A stretch of DNA of 64,000 bases, taken from NCBI GenBank assembly GCA_947566075.1, contig CANOIM010000002.1, positions 124,001 through 188,000 on the forward strand. The letters are read 5' to 3'. Made by a program: the position numbers and the translations under genes. The notes under the pieces are model-generated. The model saw only the letters and a list, made by a program, of their open reading frames with translations, ran no database searches and was not told the DNA's origin. Shown here piece by piece: positions 51,270-58,887 of this stretch (positions are counted from its first letter, which is position 1; every line of letters begins with the position of its first letter). This DNA is from an uncultured Eggerthellaceae bacterium (GTDB lineage Bacteria > Actinomycetota > Coriobacteriia > Coriobacteriales > Eggerthellaceae).

Positions 51270-52102
51270 AGGGTCAGGCCTTTTTGACACATTCATTCTT
51301 ACATTAGTGTGCATCCATTGAATGAGAGAGTAGTATGCGAAAGCCTCGACGAATTGCTGAATCTGGAATCTATCATGTGATCGCTCGTGGCGCAGGCAGG
51401 CAGATCATTTTCGAAGATGACATTGACAGATGCCGCTATCTGAAAGATCTCGAACGCTTCTCAGCTAGAAAAGATATTCAGATAATTGCTTGGTGTCTTA
51501 TGTCCAACCATGTTCATTTGCTTCTCGAAGGCGATATGCACTGCGTTTCATCTCTTATACAAACACTCTGCTCAGAATACGCTCAGTACTTCAATAACCG
51601 CCACGATAGGGTGGGACCGCTTTTCCAAGGCAGATACAAAAGCGAACCAGTCGACTCAGACGAGTATCTCATCACAGTCATTCGCTACATTCATAACAAC
51701 CCAGAGAAGGCGGGAATCTCTTCTGCTAGAGAATATCGTTGGAGTAGTTATGCTGAATACATCAACACCCCCATACGATGTAAGACAGAAATAGCTCTCG
51801 GGATAATCGGTTCAGTTGAACAGTTCATTGCATTGAGCGAGATGGAGGCTGACGCTTCAAGCTCTAAGGTGATGGGATGTCAGAGCACCCGAAAATTCGA
51901 TACAGACGAACTAGTGGAGCGTGCTATCGCTCTTCTCGGAAAGGAGTCCTTTCGTCGCCTTAAAAGCTACTCGAAAGAAGATAGAGACAATGCATTGGGA
52001 ACTCTTCGTGCGAGCGGTATGTCGATTCGCCAGATAGAGCGGATAACAGGTATAGGCAGAGGCATCATAAGCCGAGTGAAGTGTGACAAAGAGGCCTGAC
52101 CC
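51270..52102. mobile_element. RAYT transposase unit bounded by 21-bp inverted repeats
   Basis: AGGGTCAGGCCTTTTTGACAC (51270-51290; 21 bases) is matched in reverse by 52082-52102 at 19 of 21 positions. The single gene inside is a Y1 transposase whose stop codon lies in the right repeat. GC content is far below the flanks. The left end lies 5 bp after the dprA stop. Confidence 0.8.
51335..52099 (+). CDS. REP-associated tyrosine transposase (Y1_Tnp, RAYT)
   Basis: A 254-residue HUH enzyme. The metal motif H-x-H is in MSNHVHLLLE (about 57-66) and the catalytic Tyr is probably in TVIRYIHNNPEKAG (about 111-124). The C-terminal 90 residues add a helix-turn-helix region (SGMSIRQIERITGIGRGIIS). RAYTs move or maintain REP hairpins; the REP-like hairpins at 22230-22514 are possible targets. 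Codon use is AT-rich. Confidence 0.9.
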   Translation: MRKPRRIAESGIYHVIARGAGRQIIFEDDIDRCRYLKDLERFSARKDIQIIAWCLMSNHVHLLLEGDMHCVSSLIQTLCSEYAQYFNNRHDRVGPLFQGRYKSEPVDSDEYLITVIRYIHNNPEKAGISSAREYRWSSYAEYINTPIRCKTEIALGIIGSVEQFIALSEMEADASSSKVMGCQSTRKFDTDELVERAIALLGKESFRRLKSYSKEDRDNALGTLRASGMSIRQIERITGIGRGIISRVKCDKEA

Positions 52103-52199
52103 TGTTGTCGCATGCAAGCTCCATCGTTATCTCTGGTGAAGAGGTTATGCGCCTGTCCCAAATCCTATGGGATAATGAAGGCAGAAAGGATGATGTCAC

Positions 52200-52481
52200 A
52201 TGGGATTATTTGGCAACAAAGAAGAAGTGCAGCCTTACGAACTGGTCAAACCATCGCTGGCGGCTAAGGATGGGAATGTGCATGTCGCTATGCTGCGTTC
52301 CTACAGCACTTGGACTACCACGAAGTTCCATTGCGATGAGGAATATGCCAAGGAGGTCGATGCGGTCTTGACGGGTATGCAGGCAGACGGCTACGAGATC
52401 GTGAACGTGCAGCATAACTCAATGTCAAGCGGCACCGGTGTGGGAGTCACCACCACAACGACACTTGTCACTTACCGCTAA
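52200..52481 (+). CDS. Small unknown protein
   Basis: A 93-residue protein starting MGLFGNKEEVQPYELVKPSL. AAGGATG lies about 10 nt upstream. The second half (VLTGMQADGYEIVNVQHN, then a Ser/Thr/Gly-rich beta strand ending TTTTTLVTYR) has the look of the small DUF4177-type fold, but the match is weak. No signal or membrane segment. It lies in the insertion between dprA and the dprA remnant. Confidence 0.65.
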   Translation: MGLFGNKEEVQPYELVKPSLAAKDGNVHVAMLRSYSTWTTTKFHCDEEYAKEVDAVLTGMQADGYEIVNVQHNSMSSGTGVGVTTTTTLVTYR

Positions 52482-52929
52482 GGATCCAATAGCTTCATTA
52501 CTGCGCACGTGCAACCAGGAAGGCGTAGAAAGTGTGTCCCCCTATATCTGCAACTCTCACTTTCCCGGCTAATGCCCTTGTGGATTCTTGTATTACCGCA
52601 GCCGAACGCTGAAGCAGCGCAAGCACATTCGCGCCACTGTCGCTCGCAAGCCACGCAGTCAGGGTCTGCGCTCTGCTCCGCTCAGCTGCTTCGCGTCTTC
52701 GCTCTAGCCCCTGATGCCTCCTCGGGCACGCCACAATCCATTTCAAACCTGCAATCGCCTGCGCGTGCCCTGCGGGGTCACCTTTCGCTGCTCCACAAGC
52801 CACGCCGAAAACCACGGCGCGTCTTGTTCCGCGAGGATGAAGAAGAGAAGGTGTGGAAGGTGAAACATTCCGCTTTTCTCCATTGCCGGACTCCCTGCGC
52901 TCGCTAATAATGTTTGAAGGAGGTTCAGA
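52482..52929. other. 448-bp stretch without a supported gene
   Basis: A minus-strand frame (52498-52815) is open for 105 codons, but its start region is biased and I do not recognise it. No strong hairpin or promoter was seen. It is probably decayed accessory DNA. Confidence 0.4.
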
Positions 52930-53394
52930 ATGGATGAACTTGAATTGTCAGCCCTTATTGGCAGACTTGGATCATCGAACAACAAAGATGGGTATGCGGC
53001 ATTGCAGGAGTTGCTGCGCATTAGCGATGCTTCTGCCGCAATCTATTCCAGTATCGGTATATTCATTGATATGCTCGAAAACGAAAATTCCTATGTCCGC
53101 ACCCGTGCGCTCTCACTGATAGTCGCAAATGCGAAATGGGATGAAGAAGGCGTGATTGATGAACACCTCGATGGCATCCTCGTGCATGTCGAAGACCCCA
53201 AGCCTATCACCGCTAGGAAGTTCATCCAAACGTTGCCGAATCTCGTACGGAGCAAGCCCGCTCTCCGCGCAACCATCCTGGATGCCCTACGAAATGTCCA
53301 GACGAAGGACTACCCATCCAGCATGCGCCCTCTCGTGGAGGGGGACATCATGGAAGCCTTGTTGGAAATCGACTCGCAAGACTTCACCAGTTAG
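52930..53394 (+). CDS. HEAT-like helical repeat protein (annotated SufBD-like in relatives)
   Basis: A 154-residue acidic all-helical protein. Three or four 35-residue helix pairs (for example MLENENSYVRTRALSLIVAN and VEDPKPITARKFIQTLPNLV) give a short HEAT-type solenoid, suited to protein binding. AAGGAGG lies 6 nt before the ATG. Similar proteins in Firmicutes are loosely named SufBD, without evidence for Fe-S assembly. It is cargo of the dprA-trmFO insertion. Confidence 0.75.
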   Translation: MDELELSALIGRLGSSNNKDGYAALQELLRISDASAAIYSSIGIFIDMLENENSYVRTRALSLIVANAKWDEEGVIDEHLDGILVHVEDPKPITARKFIQTLPNLVRSKPALRATILDALRNVQTKDYPSSMRPLVEGDIMEALLEIDSQDFTS

Positions 53395-53398
53395 CCGC

Positions 53399-53560
53399 CT
53401 AACCCCTCAGTACAGCCTCCATCATGACGCCCCTCACCGCCTCGGTGGAATGGTCGTTTCCATCGGGGACATCGTCAACCCAATCACCTTCGCACGTCTT
53501 GGCATGCTCCTTCAGTTTAGCCTCCTCATAGGTCAAAGGGCGGCGAACTGTTTGAAATGA
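53399..53560 (-). pseudogene. 53-codon orphan coding fragment
   Basis: On the minus strand, 53 codons are open between two stops and read TVRRPLTYEEAKLKEHAKTC..., ending in an acidic DDVPDGNDHSTEAV stretch. The composition is protein-like but there is no ATG; a TTG lies at codon 9. It may be the 3' end of a lost gene or a small protein whose start was destroyed. Confidence 0.35.
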
Positions 53561-53573
53561 TTAGTTGTATGAA

Positions 53574-53993
53574 TCAATGTCCGCGATGCTTCTGCTTGCG
53601 CTTTTCCGCCCGCCGCGCGAAGCGCGCTTCGGCTTCATCTGCACGCTTTTGGCTTCTTTCGTGCGTCGTGTTTCGCTTCGCTGCTTCCCTTTGATCCGCA
53701 AGGGCTTGTTGCGCCTTAGTGCTCATGGCTGGTTGCTTGAGCGCCTTCGCCGCATCTCGCTGGCGCCGTTTGGGATTCTTCGCGAGTTTGGGTTTGTCAG
53801 GCTCCTTGTCCCCGAAGAACGCAAGTCGCTCCCATCCGCTTACCACGAACTGCAGGATCTCTTCATTGGACGGCTCCACGCCGAAGACGATGCGGGCAAC
53901 GCTGTGCTTCCCGTCTTCAACATGCTCTACCAGTCCCACCCAGAACTGGCCGTCATGATACACGGTCAGGGTGGACGACACGCTGATCTGCAT
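53574..53993 (-). CDS. yjdF: YjdF-family protein
   Basis: A 139-residue DUF2992 protein. The N-terminal half (FWVGLVEHVEDGKHSVARIVFG and the following GVEPSNEEI) and the basic tail (KNPKRRQRDAAKALKQ, STKAQQALADQRE, ending RKQKHRGH) match YjdF well. AAGGAGG lies 6 nt before the ATG. Function is unknown, but in Firmicutes the gene is controlled by the yjdF riboswitch, which senses azaaromatic compounds; a long structured leader is present here too. Confidence 0.92.
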   Translation of the reverse strand: MQISVSSTLTVYHDGQFWVGLVEHVEDGKHSVARIVFGVEPSNEEILQFVVSGWERLAFFGDKEPDKPKLAKNPKRRQRDAAKALKQPAMSTKAQQALADQREAAKRNTTHERSQKRADEAEARFARRAEKRKQKHRGH

Positions 53994-54128
53994 GGTTGAT
54001 TCCTCCTTTATATAGATGAACCATGCAGAGAAGGGACAACCAAGGAGGCAGGTTACTGATGCGGAGACCCCGCACGCCCACGACTACCCGACGGGGACTG
54101 TGTTTTCATCTCTGATGGGTTGATTGTA
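53994..54128 (-). ncRNA. Structured leader of yjdF, candidate azaaromatic riboswitch
   Basis: The 5' region before yjdF on the minus strand is unusually long (about 130 nt from a TACAAT at 54128-54123). It contains a CCCCGT...GCGGGG stem (about 54097-54069) enclosing a GC-rich loop, and AGGAGG ribosome-site sequence that could be masked. Gene context strongly suggests the yjdF RNA motif; I cannot confirm the consensus by eye. Confidence 0.5.
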
Positions 54129-54178
54129 TCGCAGCGTATGCATCTGCTCTGTCGTGCAACATTCCTAAATCAAAAACG

Positions 54179-54360
54179 CTACAGCTGATGAGGCGCTTTA
54201 GGCGAACAAGGAGGTCTTCGTGGTGCCGGGCTCCATCCGATCGGCTCAATCTCGCGCAGCGAACCGGCTCATCTATCAGGGAGCCACGTCCAAGGGGCTC
54301 ATCACCCGATATCCCGGCGGGAAATACGGTGCCACGGTGAGGGGAGGGGCAGGCCCGTGA
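54179..54360 (+). pseudogene. Decayed dprA 3' fragment
   Basis: Translation gives ADEAL*ANKEVFVVPGS, then SAQSRAANRLIYQGAT joined directly to KGLITRYPGGKYG. These match DprA but with an in-frame TAG for an Arg codon and a deletion of about 75 residues. Its last part (54290-54326) is identical over 37 bp to dprA 51210-51246, while the first part is only about 80% identical. It lies directly before trmFO, where the dprA end would be if the insertion were absent. Confidence 0.88.
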
Positions 54361-54367
54361 TAAGCTG

Positions 54368-55747
54368 ATGACCATGAACGGGAGCGTGTCCATAATCGGT
54401 GGGGGATTGGCTGGCAGTGAAGCGGCCTTGGCCCTGGCATCCCTTGGTCACAAGGTGCGCATCCACGAGATGCGCCCTTCCATGCAGACCGGTGTGCACC
54501 ATAGCTCTGATCTGGCTGAGCTCGTCTGTTCCAACTCATTGAAATCCACCAAACCGGATAGCGCCGCTGGCATGCTGAAGGCGGAGCTTGCAGCGCTCGG
54601 ATCCCCCCTCTATAGGATGGCGCTCACCTTCCGCGTTCCGGCTGGAGGTGCCCTGGCAGTGGATCGCCAGAGGTTCTCCGCTGCCGTGACCGAAGCTGTG
54701 GAAGAGCATCCTTTGATAGAGGTCGTGCGCAGTGAGGTGACTGACCTCCAAGCGCTGACAGCTGATTCCGTTGCCTTGGTGCTTGCCACCGGCCCGCTCA
54801 CAAGCGATGGGCTGAGCCCGGCTGTCGAACAGCTCTGCGGGTCTCAGTCCCTGGCATTCTACGATGCGGCGGCCCCTATCGTCATGGCTGATTCCCTGGA
54901 TAGGGAGAAGGTCTTCCGTCAGAGCCGCTATGAGGATGATGCTGAGGGGGACTACCTCAACGCCCCCTTCAACCACGAGGAATACGAGGCATTCATAGAT
55001 GCCCTGTTGGAAGCTCGGCGCGTGGTGGTCAAGGAATTCGAGACCGCGGAGCTCTTCCAGGCCTGCCAGCCCATTGAAGAGATAGCGCGGAAGGGGCGGG
55101 ATGCCCCGCGCTTCGGACCTATGAAACCCGTAGGGCTCACCGACCCGCGCACAGAGAGGCGTCCTTGGGCAGCCTTGCAGCTTCGGGCCGAAGATGCGGC
55201 GGGTCAGAGCTACAACCTAGTGGGATTCCAAACGAATCTGGCTTTCCCCGAACAAGAGCGTGTGTTCCGCATGATCCCAGGGCTCGAACAGGCGGAGTTC
55301 GCTCGCTTCGGTGTGATGCACCGTAACACCTTCATCGATGCGCCCCATTGCTTGGATCCTACCGGCCGTCTCATCACGAAGCAGGCCCAGGAGCTGCCCT
55401 GTCCCGTGTTCGTGGCCGGACAGCTTGCGGGCACCGAAGGCTACTGCGAGGCCATTCGCTCTGGGTTGCATTGTGCTATCTCTGTCCACTGCTTGCTAGA
55501 GGGCACGGCTCCTGTGCCTCTGTCACCCTACACCGCTTTCGGCGCTTTGATGACCCATGCCACTGATCCTGCTATCAAGGGATATCAACCCATGCATGTG
55601 AACTTCGGGATCATGCCGCCGTTGGATCCTTTCGTGCGCAACAAGCGGAAGCGATACGAGGCCTATGCTCAGCGGGGAGTAGCCGCCCTTGAGCGCTATA
55701 GGGAAGAGCTTCGAGGAGCAGGGCTTGGAAGGCTCACCGATGGATGA
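54368..55747 (+). CDS. trmFO: tRNA m5U54 methyltransferase TrmFO
   Basis: A 459-residue FAD- and folate-dependent enzyme. The FAD-binding SIIGGGLAGSEAALALASLG (about 7-26) and RPSMQTGVHHSSDLAELVCS are diagnostic. Catalytic Cys residues are in AELVCSNSLK and near FVAGQLAGTEGYCEA. Start is ATG at 54368 or 54374; no clear ribosome site. It overlaps xer by 8 bp. Confidence 0.95.
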   Translation: MTMNGSVSIIGGGLAGSEAALALASLGHKVRIHEMRPSMQTGVHHSSDLAELVCSNSLKSTKPDSAAGMLKAELAALGSPLYRMALTFRVPAGGALAVDRQRFSAAVTEAVEEHPLIEVVRSEVTDLQALTADSVALVLATGPLTSDGLSPAVEQLCGSQSLAFYDAAAPIVMADSLDREKVFRQSRYEDDAEGDYLNAPFNHEEYEAFIDALLEARRVVVKEFETAELFQACQPIEEIARKGRDAPRFGPMKPVGLTDPRTERRPWAALQLRAEDAAGQSYNLVGFQTNLAFPEQERVFRMIPGLEQAEFARFGVMHRNTFIDAPHCLDPTGRLITKQAQELPCPVFVAGQLAGTEGYCEAIRSGLHCAISVHCLLEGTAPVPLSPYTAFGALMTHATDPAIKGYQPMHVNFGIMPPLDPFVRNKRKRYEAYAQRGVAALERYREELRGAGLGRLTDG

Positions 55748-56651
55748 GCTTCTGGCCGCGTATCTGGACGTTCTGACCTTCGAGCGGAACCTGTCGGGGA
55801 ACACCGTGAAGGCCTACCGGGAAGACCTTCAGGAATACGCTGCCTGGGCTGGGAGGCAGGGGATAGACCCGTTGTGCCCCGCCAAGCGCGGCGTGCGGAT
55901 GTATCTGGCCTATCTGGACCAGGCGGGGTACACCCGGCGCACGGCGAACCGTCGCCTCTCGGCCCTCAAGGGGTTCTTTAGCTGGGCATGCGCGCGTGGC
56001 CTGGTGGAAGCGGATCCGGTCAGCTCTTTGCATGGGCCGAAGAATGAGAAGCATCTTCCAAAGGTCATCCCTCCCGCGGGGATGGAACAGATCCTCGCTA
56101 TTCATGCTCAGTTGGCAGAAGGGGAGCAGGATCCGTTGCAGCGGGCTTGTGAGCTGCGCGATCAGGCTGTGCTGGAGACGATGTATGCTTGCGGTGCTCG
56201 CATCTCAGAGGCTTCTTCCCTCATCCTTGAGAACGTTGACCTCAAGGGCGGGCAGCTGAGGCTCTTCGGAAAGGGAGCGAAGGAGCGCATCGTGCCCATC
56301 CACGGACTGGCCTGTGCTGCCCTGTCTCGCTACCTTGCAGAGGGGCGCACGTCCCTTGAGGGGCAGGCTTCAGGTTCGTGGGTGTTCCTCTCCCGGCGAG
56401 GGATGCGCTATTCGGAAGATGCCATCCGTCAGATGTTCAAGCGCACCCTCGGGTTAGCAGGGTTGGACGGCATCTATACGCCCCATGACCTCAGGCACAC
56501 CTTCGCCACTGATGTATTGGCGGGGGGTGCGGATCTGCGCAGCGTTCAGGAGATGCTGGGACACGCCAGCCTCTCTACCACCCAGATCTACACCCATCTG
56601 ACTCCGGAGCGCTTGCAAGAGGCCAAGAAGCTGGCTCACCCCCGCGGTTAG
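55740..56651 (+). CDS. Tyrosine recombinase XerC/XerD
   Basis: A 303-residue recombinase. SAM-like N-terminal domain, then catalytic R in CGARISEA (about 161), K in GKGAKER, H-x-x-R in HDLRHTFAT (about 254-262), and H and the nucleophile Tyr in LGHASLSTTQIYTHL (about 277-291). GGAAGG lies 7 nt before the ATG at 55740. The trmFO-xer order is standard, so this is the chromosome-dimer resolvase rather than an integrase of the islands. XerC versus XerD cannot be settled by eye. Confidence 0.93.
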   Translation: MDELLAAYLDVLTFERNLSGNTVKAYREDLQEYAAWAGRQGIDPLCPAKRGVRMYLAYLDQAGYTRRTANRRLSALKGFFSWACARGLVEADPVSSLHGPKNEKHLPKVIPPAGMEQILAIHAQLAEGEQDPLQRACELRDQAVLETMYACGARISEASSLILENVDLKGGQLRLFGKGAKERIVPIHGLACAALSRYLAEGRTSLEGQASGSWVFLSRRGMRYSEDAIRQMFKRTLGLAGLDGIYTPHDLRHTFATDVLAGGADLRSVQEMLGHASLSTTQIYTHLTPERLQEAKKLAHPRG

Positions 56652-56680
56652 GGGCAGGCAAGCGGGGAAGGCTACCTGGT

Positions 56681-57283
56681 TTAAGAGGCGGCCTGGAAGG
56701 TATCCCGGTCAGGAGCGAAGGAGCGCATGGCTTCGATGGTACGGCTGAACAGCTCATCAAGCTCCCAGCCCAGCATCTCAGCGCCGCTGCGGATGACATC
56801 CCGGTCAACCCCGGCGGCGAAGCGCTTATCCTTGAACTTCTTCTTGAGGCTCTTGATCTCGAAATCCATCACTGATTTGGAGGGCCGCATGACGATGGCC
56901 GCCCCTATGAGCCCCGTGAGCTCTTCGGTGGCGAAGAGGATCTTCTCCATCTGAAGCTCTGGCTTGGGCAGCTCAGGGTTGAAGTCAGAGGTATGGGACT
57001 GGATGGCGCGGATGAGCTCTGGCGTGCCACCGGCTTCCTCTATCAGGGGAGCCGCATAGAGGGTATGCTTCTCCGGTTCATCATCGTGCTCTTCCCAATC
57101 CAGGTCATGCAAGAGTCCCACGATCCCCCAGAACTCTTCATTGCCCGGGTCATATTCGCGGGCGAAGTAGCGCATGGTCTGCTCTACGGTCTCGCCGTGT
57201 TCGATATGGAATGGATCGGTGTTATGGGCCTTGAGGAGCGCATAGGCCTCATCCCGGGTCATGCCTGCTTGCAATGCTGTCAT
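56681..57283 (-). CDS. HD-domain phosphohydrolase
   Basis: A 200-residue protein with metal-binding HIEHGETV (about 26-33), the HD pair in GLLHDLDWEEHDDEPEKH (about 56-73) and HTSDFNPE near 97. The pattern fits a small HDIG/HD hydrolase acting on nucleotides or phosphate esters; the substrate is unknown. It is divergent from def; the 109-bp gap holds a CTCCAT-atac-ATGGAG hairpin (57336-57351). Confidence 0.85.
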   Translation of the reverse strand: MTALQAGMTRDEAYALLKAHNTDPFHIEHGETVEQTMRYFAREYDPGNEEFWGIVGLLHDLDWEEHDDEPEKHTLYAAPLIEEAGGTPELIRAIQSHTSDFNPELPKPELQMEKILFATEELTGLIGAAIVMRPSKSVMDFEIKSLKKKFKDKRFAAGVDRDVIRSGAEMLGWELDELFSRTIEAMRSFAPDRDTFQAAS

Positions 57284-57392
57284 CTACGATCCCCTTTCCC
57301 TTCGGGTCATCCAAGGTTATTTTAGTCGATAGCTTCTCCATATACATGGAGTACCATATCCTGACGAAGAAGCAGTAAGAGACAAGGAACCT

Positions 57393-57944
57393 ATGAGCAT
57401 GTTGAAGATCGTCGAATCACCTGACCCGGTGCTCTCCATGGTGTGCGCGCCCTGTGAGGTGGGGGATAAGAGCCTCATCAAAGTGGCCAAGCAGATGGCG
57501 AAGCTGATGTATGGGAACAATGGATGCGGGCTAGCGGCTCCTCAGGTGGGCTTGGATAAGCGGTTCGTGGTCATCGATGTGGATTGGGATGGCGAAGACG
57601 CCTCCACGCGCAATCCTCTGTTCTTGGTGAACCCGGAACTGGTGGAAACCCAGGGGGAGCCGGTGGAAGACAAGGAGGCGTGCCTGTCTTGTCCGGGCGT
57701 GAGCGTTCCGGTGAAGCGAGCTCCTTGGGCACGGGTACGCTTCTATGACCTTGATGGCGAAGAGTGGGAGATAGAGGGGGACGGTCTGTTGGGCCGCTGC
57801 TTGCAGCATGAGCTGGACCATCTGGATGGCAAGACGCTCTTCGAATCCTGTGAGCCCTCCGTGAGGCTGCGGGCGCTGCAGGCCTACGAGAAGGCCAAGG
57901 CCATGGGCGCGAAGCCCGGAGAGGCTCAGTTCGATGTCAGCTGA
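57393..57944 (+). CDS. def: Peptide deformylase
   Basis: A 183-residue metalloprotease removing the N-formyl group from new proteins. Motif I GCGLAAPQVG, motif II EACLSCPG (usually EGCLSVPG, with Ala and Cys substitutions) and motif III QHELDHLDG are present. It overlaps fmt by 11 bp. def-fmt-rsmB is a common order. Confidence 0.95.
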   Translation: MSMLKIVESPDPVLSMVCAPCEVGDKSLIKVAKQMAKLMYGNNGCGLAAPQVGLDKRFVVIDVDWDGEDASTRNPLFLVNPELVETQGEPVEDKEACLSCPGVSVPVKRAPWARVRFYDLDGEEWEIEGDGLLGRCLQHELDHLDGKTLFESCEPSVRLRALQAYEKAKAMGAKPGEAQFDVS

Positions 57945-58887
57945 GGGGCTCCTGCGCGTTGTCTTCATGGGAACGCCCGGCTTCGCGGCAGACATCTTGG
58001 AAGACCTGGCACCCCAGGTGGATGTCCTCTGCGTCTATACCCAGCCTGACCGCATTCGCGGCCGAGGCAACAAGACGGTGCCTTCCCCGGTGAAGGTCAA
58101 AGCCCAAGAGCTTGGATTGGCTGTGCGCACTGTCAGCAGCTTCAAAGACCCAACTTCCGTGGAGGAGCTGGCTGCCCTGGAACCTGATGTCATCTGCGTA
58201 GCTGCCTTCGGTGCCATCCTGCCCAAGGCTGTCTTGGATATCGCACCTCTGGGGTGCGTGAACGTCCACGGTTCCATCTTGCCGCGATGGCGAGGAGCGG
58301 CTCCTGTTGAGCGGGCTATCTTGGCAGGGGATGCCGAAGCGGGCGTCTGCATCATGCGCATGGAAGAAGGGCTTGATACGGGGGATTACTGCATCTGCCG
58401 GAAGATCCCCATCGAAGGCAGGAATGCCGAAGAGCTGACCCGTGAGCTGGCCTCTCTGGGGGCCGGGGCTCTCATCACAGCGTTGGGTCAGCTGAGGTGC
58501 GGGGCCATTCGCTGGACAACCCAGGATGAGAGCCAGGTCACCTACGCCCAGAAGATCGCCAAGCATGAGCTTGATATCTCTCCTGACCAGGATGCCGCTG
58601 ATGCCGCTCGGCGCGTTCAAGCGTCTTCGGCAGCCCATCCATCCAAATGCATCCTGGGGGATAGGACCGTGACCGTGCTCAGCGCAAGAACGGCAGAGCC
58701 GCGCGCGGTGGCTGCCCCTTCAACGGGCCAGGCCTGCTTTACTGAGGGGCGCTTGCTGCTGGGGTGTGCCGAAGGGGTGCTGGAGGTGCTCTCCTTGAAG
58801 CCCGACGGGAAGCGCGCCATGACGGCTCAGCAATTCGCCCAGGGCATGCCCGGGCTCAAAGAGGGCATCTCATGGGAGGCTCTTTGA
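57934..58887 (+). CDS. fmt: Methionyl-tRNA formyltransferase
   Basis: A 317-residue enzyme. The N-terminal FMGTPGFA, the catalytic NVHGSILPRWRGAAPVERAI segment and the TGD loop in EGLDTGDYC are intact, followed by the tRNA-binding C-terminal domain. It overlaps def and rsmB. Confidence 0.95.
   Translation: MSAEGLLRVVFMGTPGFAADILEDLAPQVDVLCVYTQPDRIRGRGNKTVPSPVKVKAQELGLAVRTVSSFKDPTSVEELAALEPDVICVAAFGAILPKAVLDIAPLGCVNVHGSILPRWRGAAPVERAILAGDAEAGVCIMRMEEGLDTGDYCICRKIPIEGRNAEELTRELASLGAGALITALGQLRCGAIRWTTQDESQVTYAQKIAKHELDISPDQDAADAARRVQASSAAHPSKCILGDRTVTVLSARTAEPRAVAAPSTGQACFTEGRLLLGCAEGVLEVLSLKPDGKRAMTAQQFAQGMPGLKEGISWEAL

Noticed and set aside
52498..52815. Minus-strand 105-codon frame ending GGHTFYAFLVARAQ
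   Set aside because: No recognisable family, no ribosome site and biased composition, so it is left as unsupported.
55740..56651. xer gene as the integrase of the islands
   Set aside because: It is in the conserved trmFO-xer context and far from both islands, so it is taken as the housekeeping dimer-resolution recombinase.
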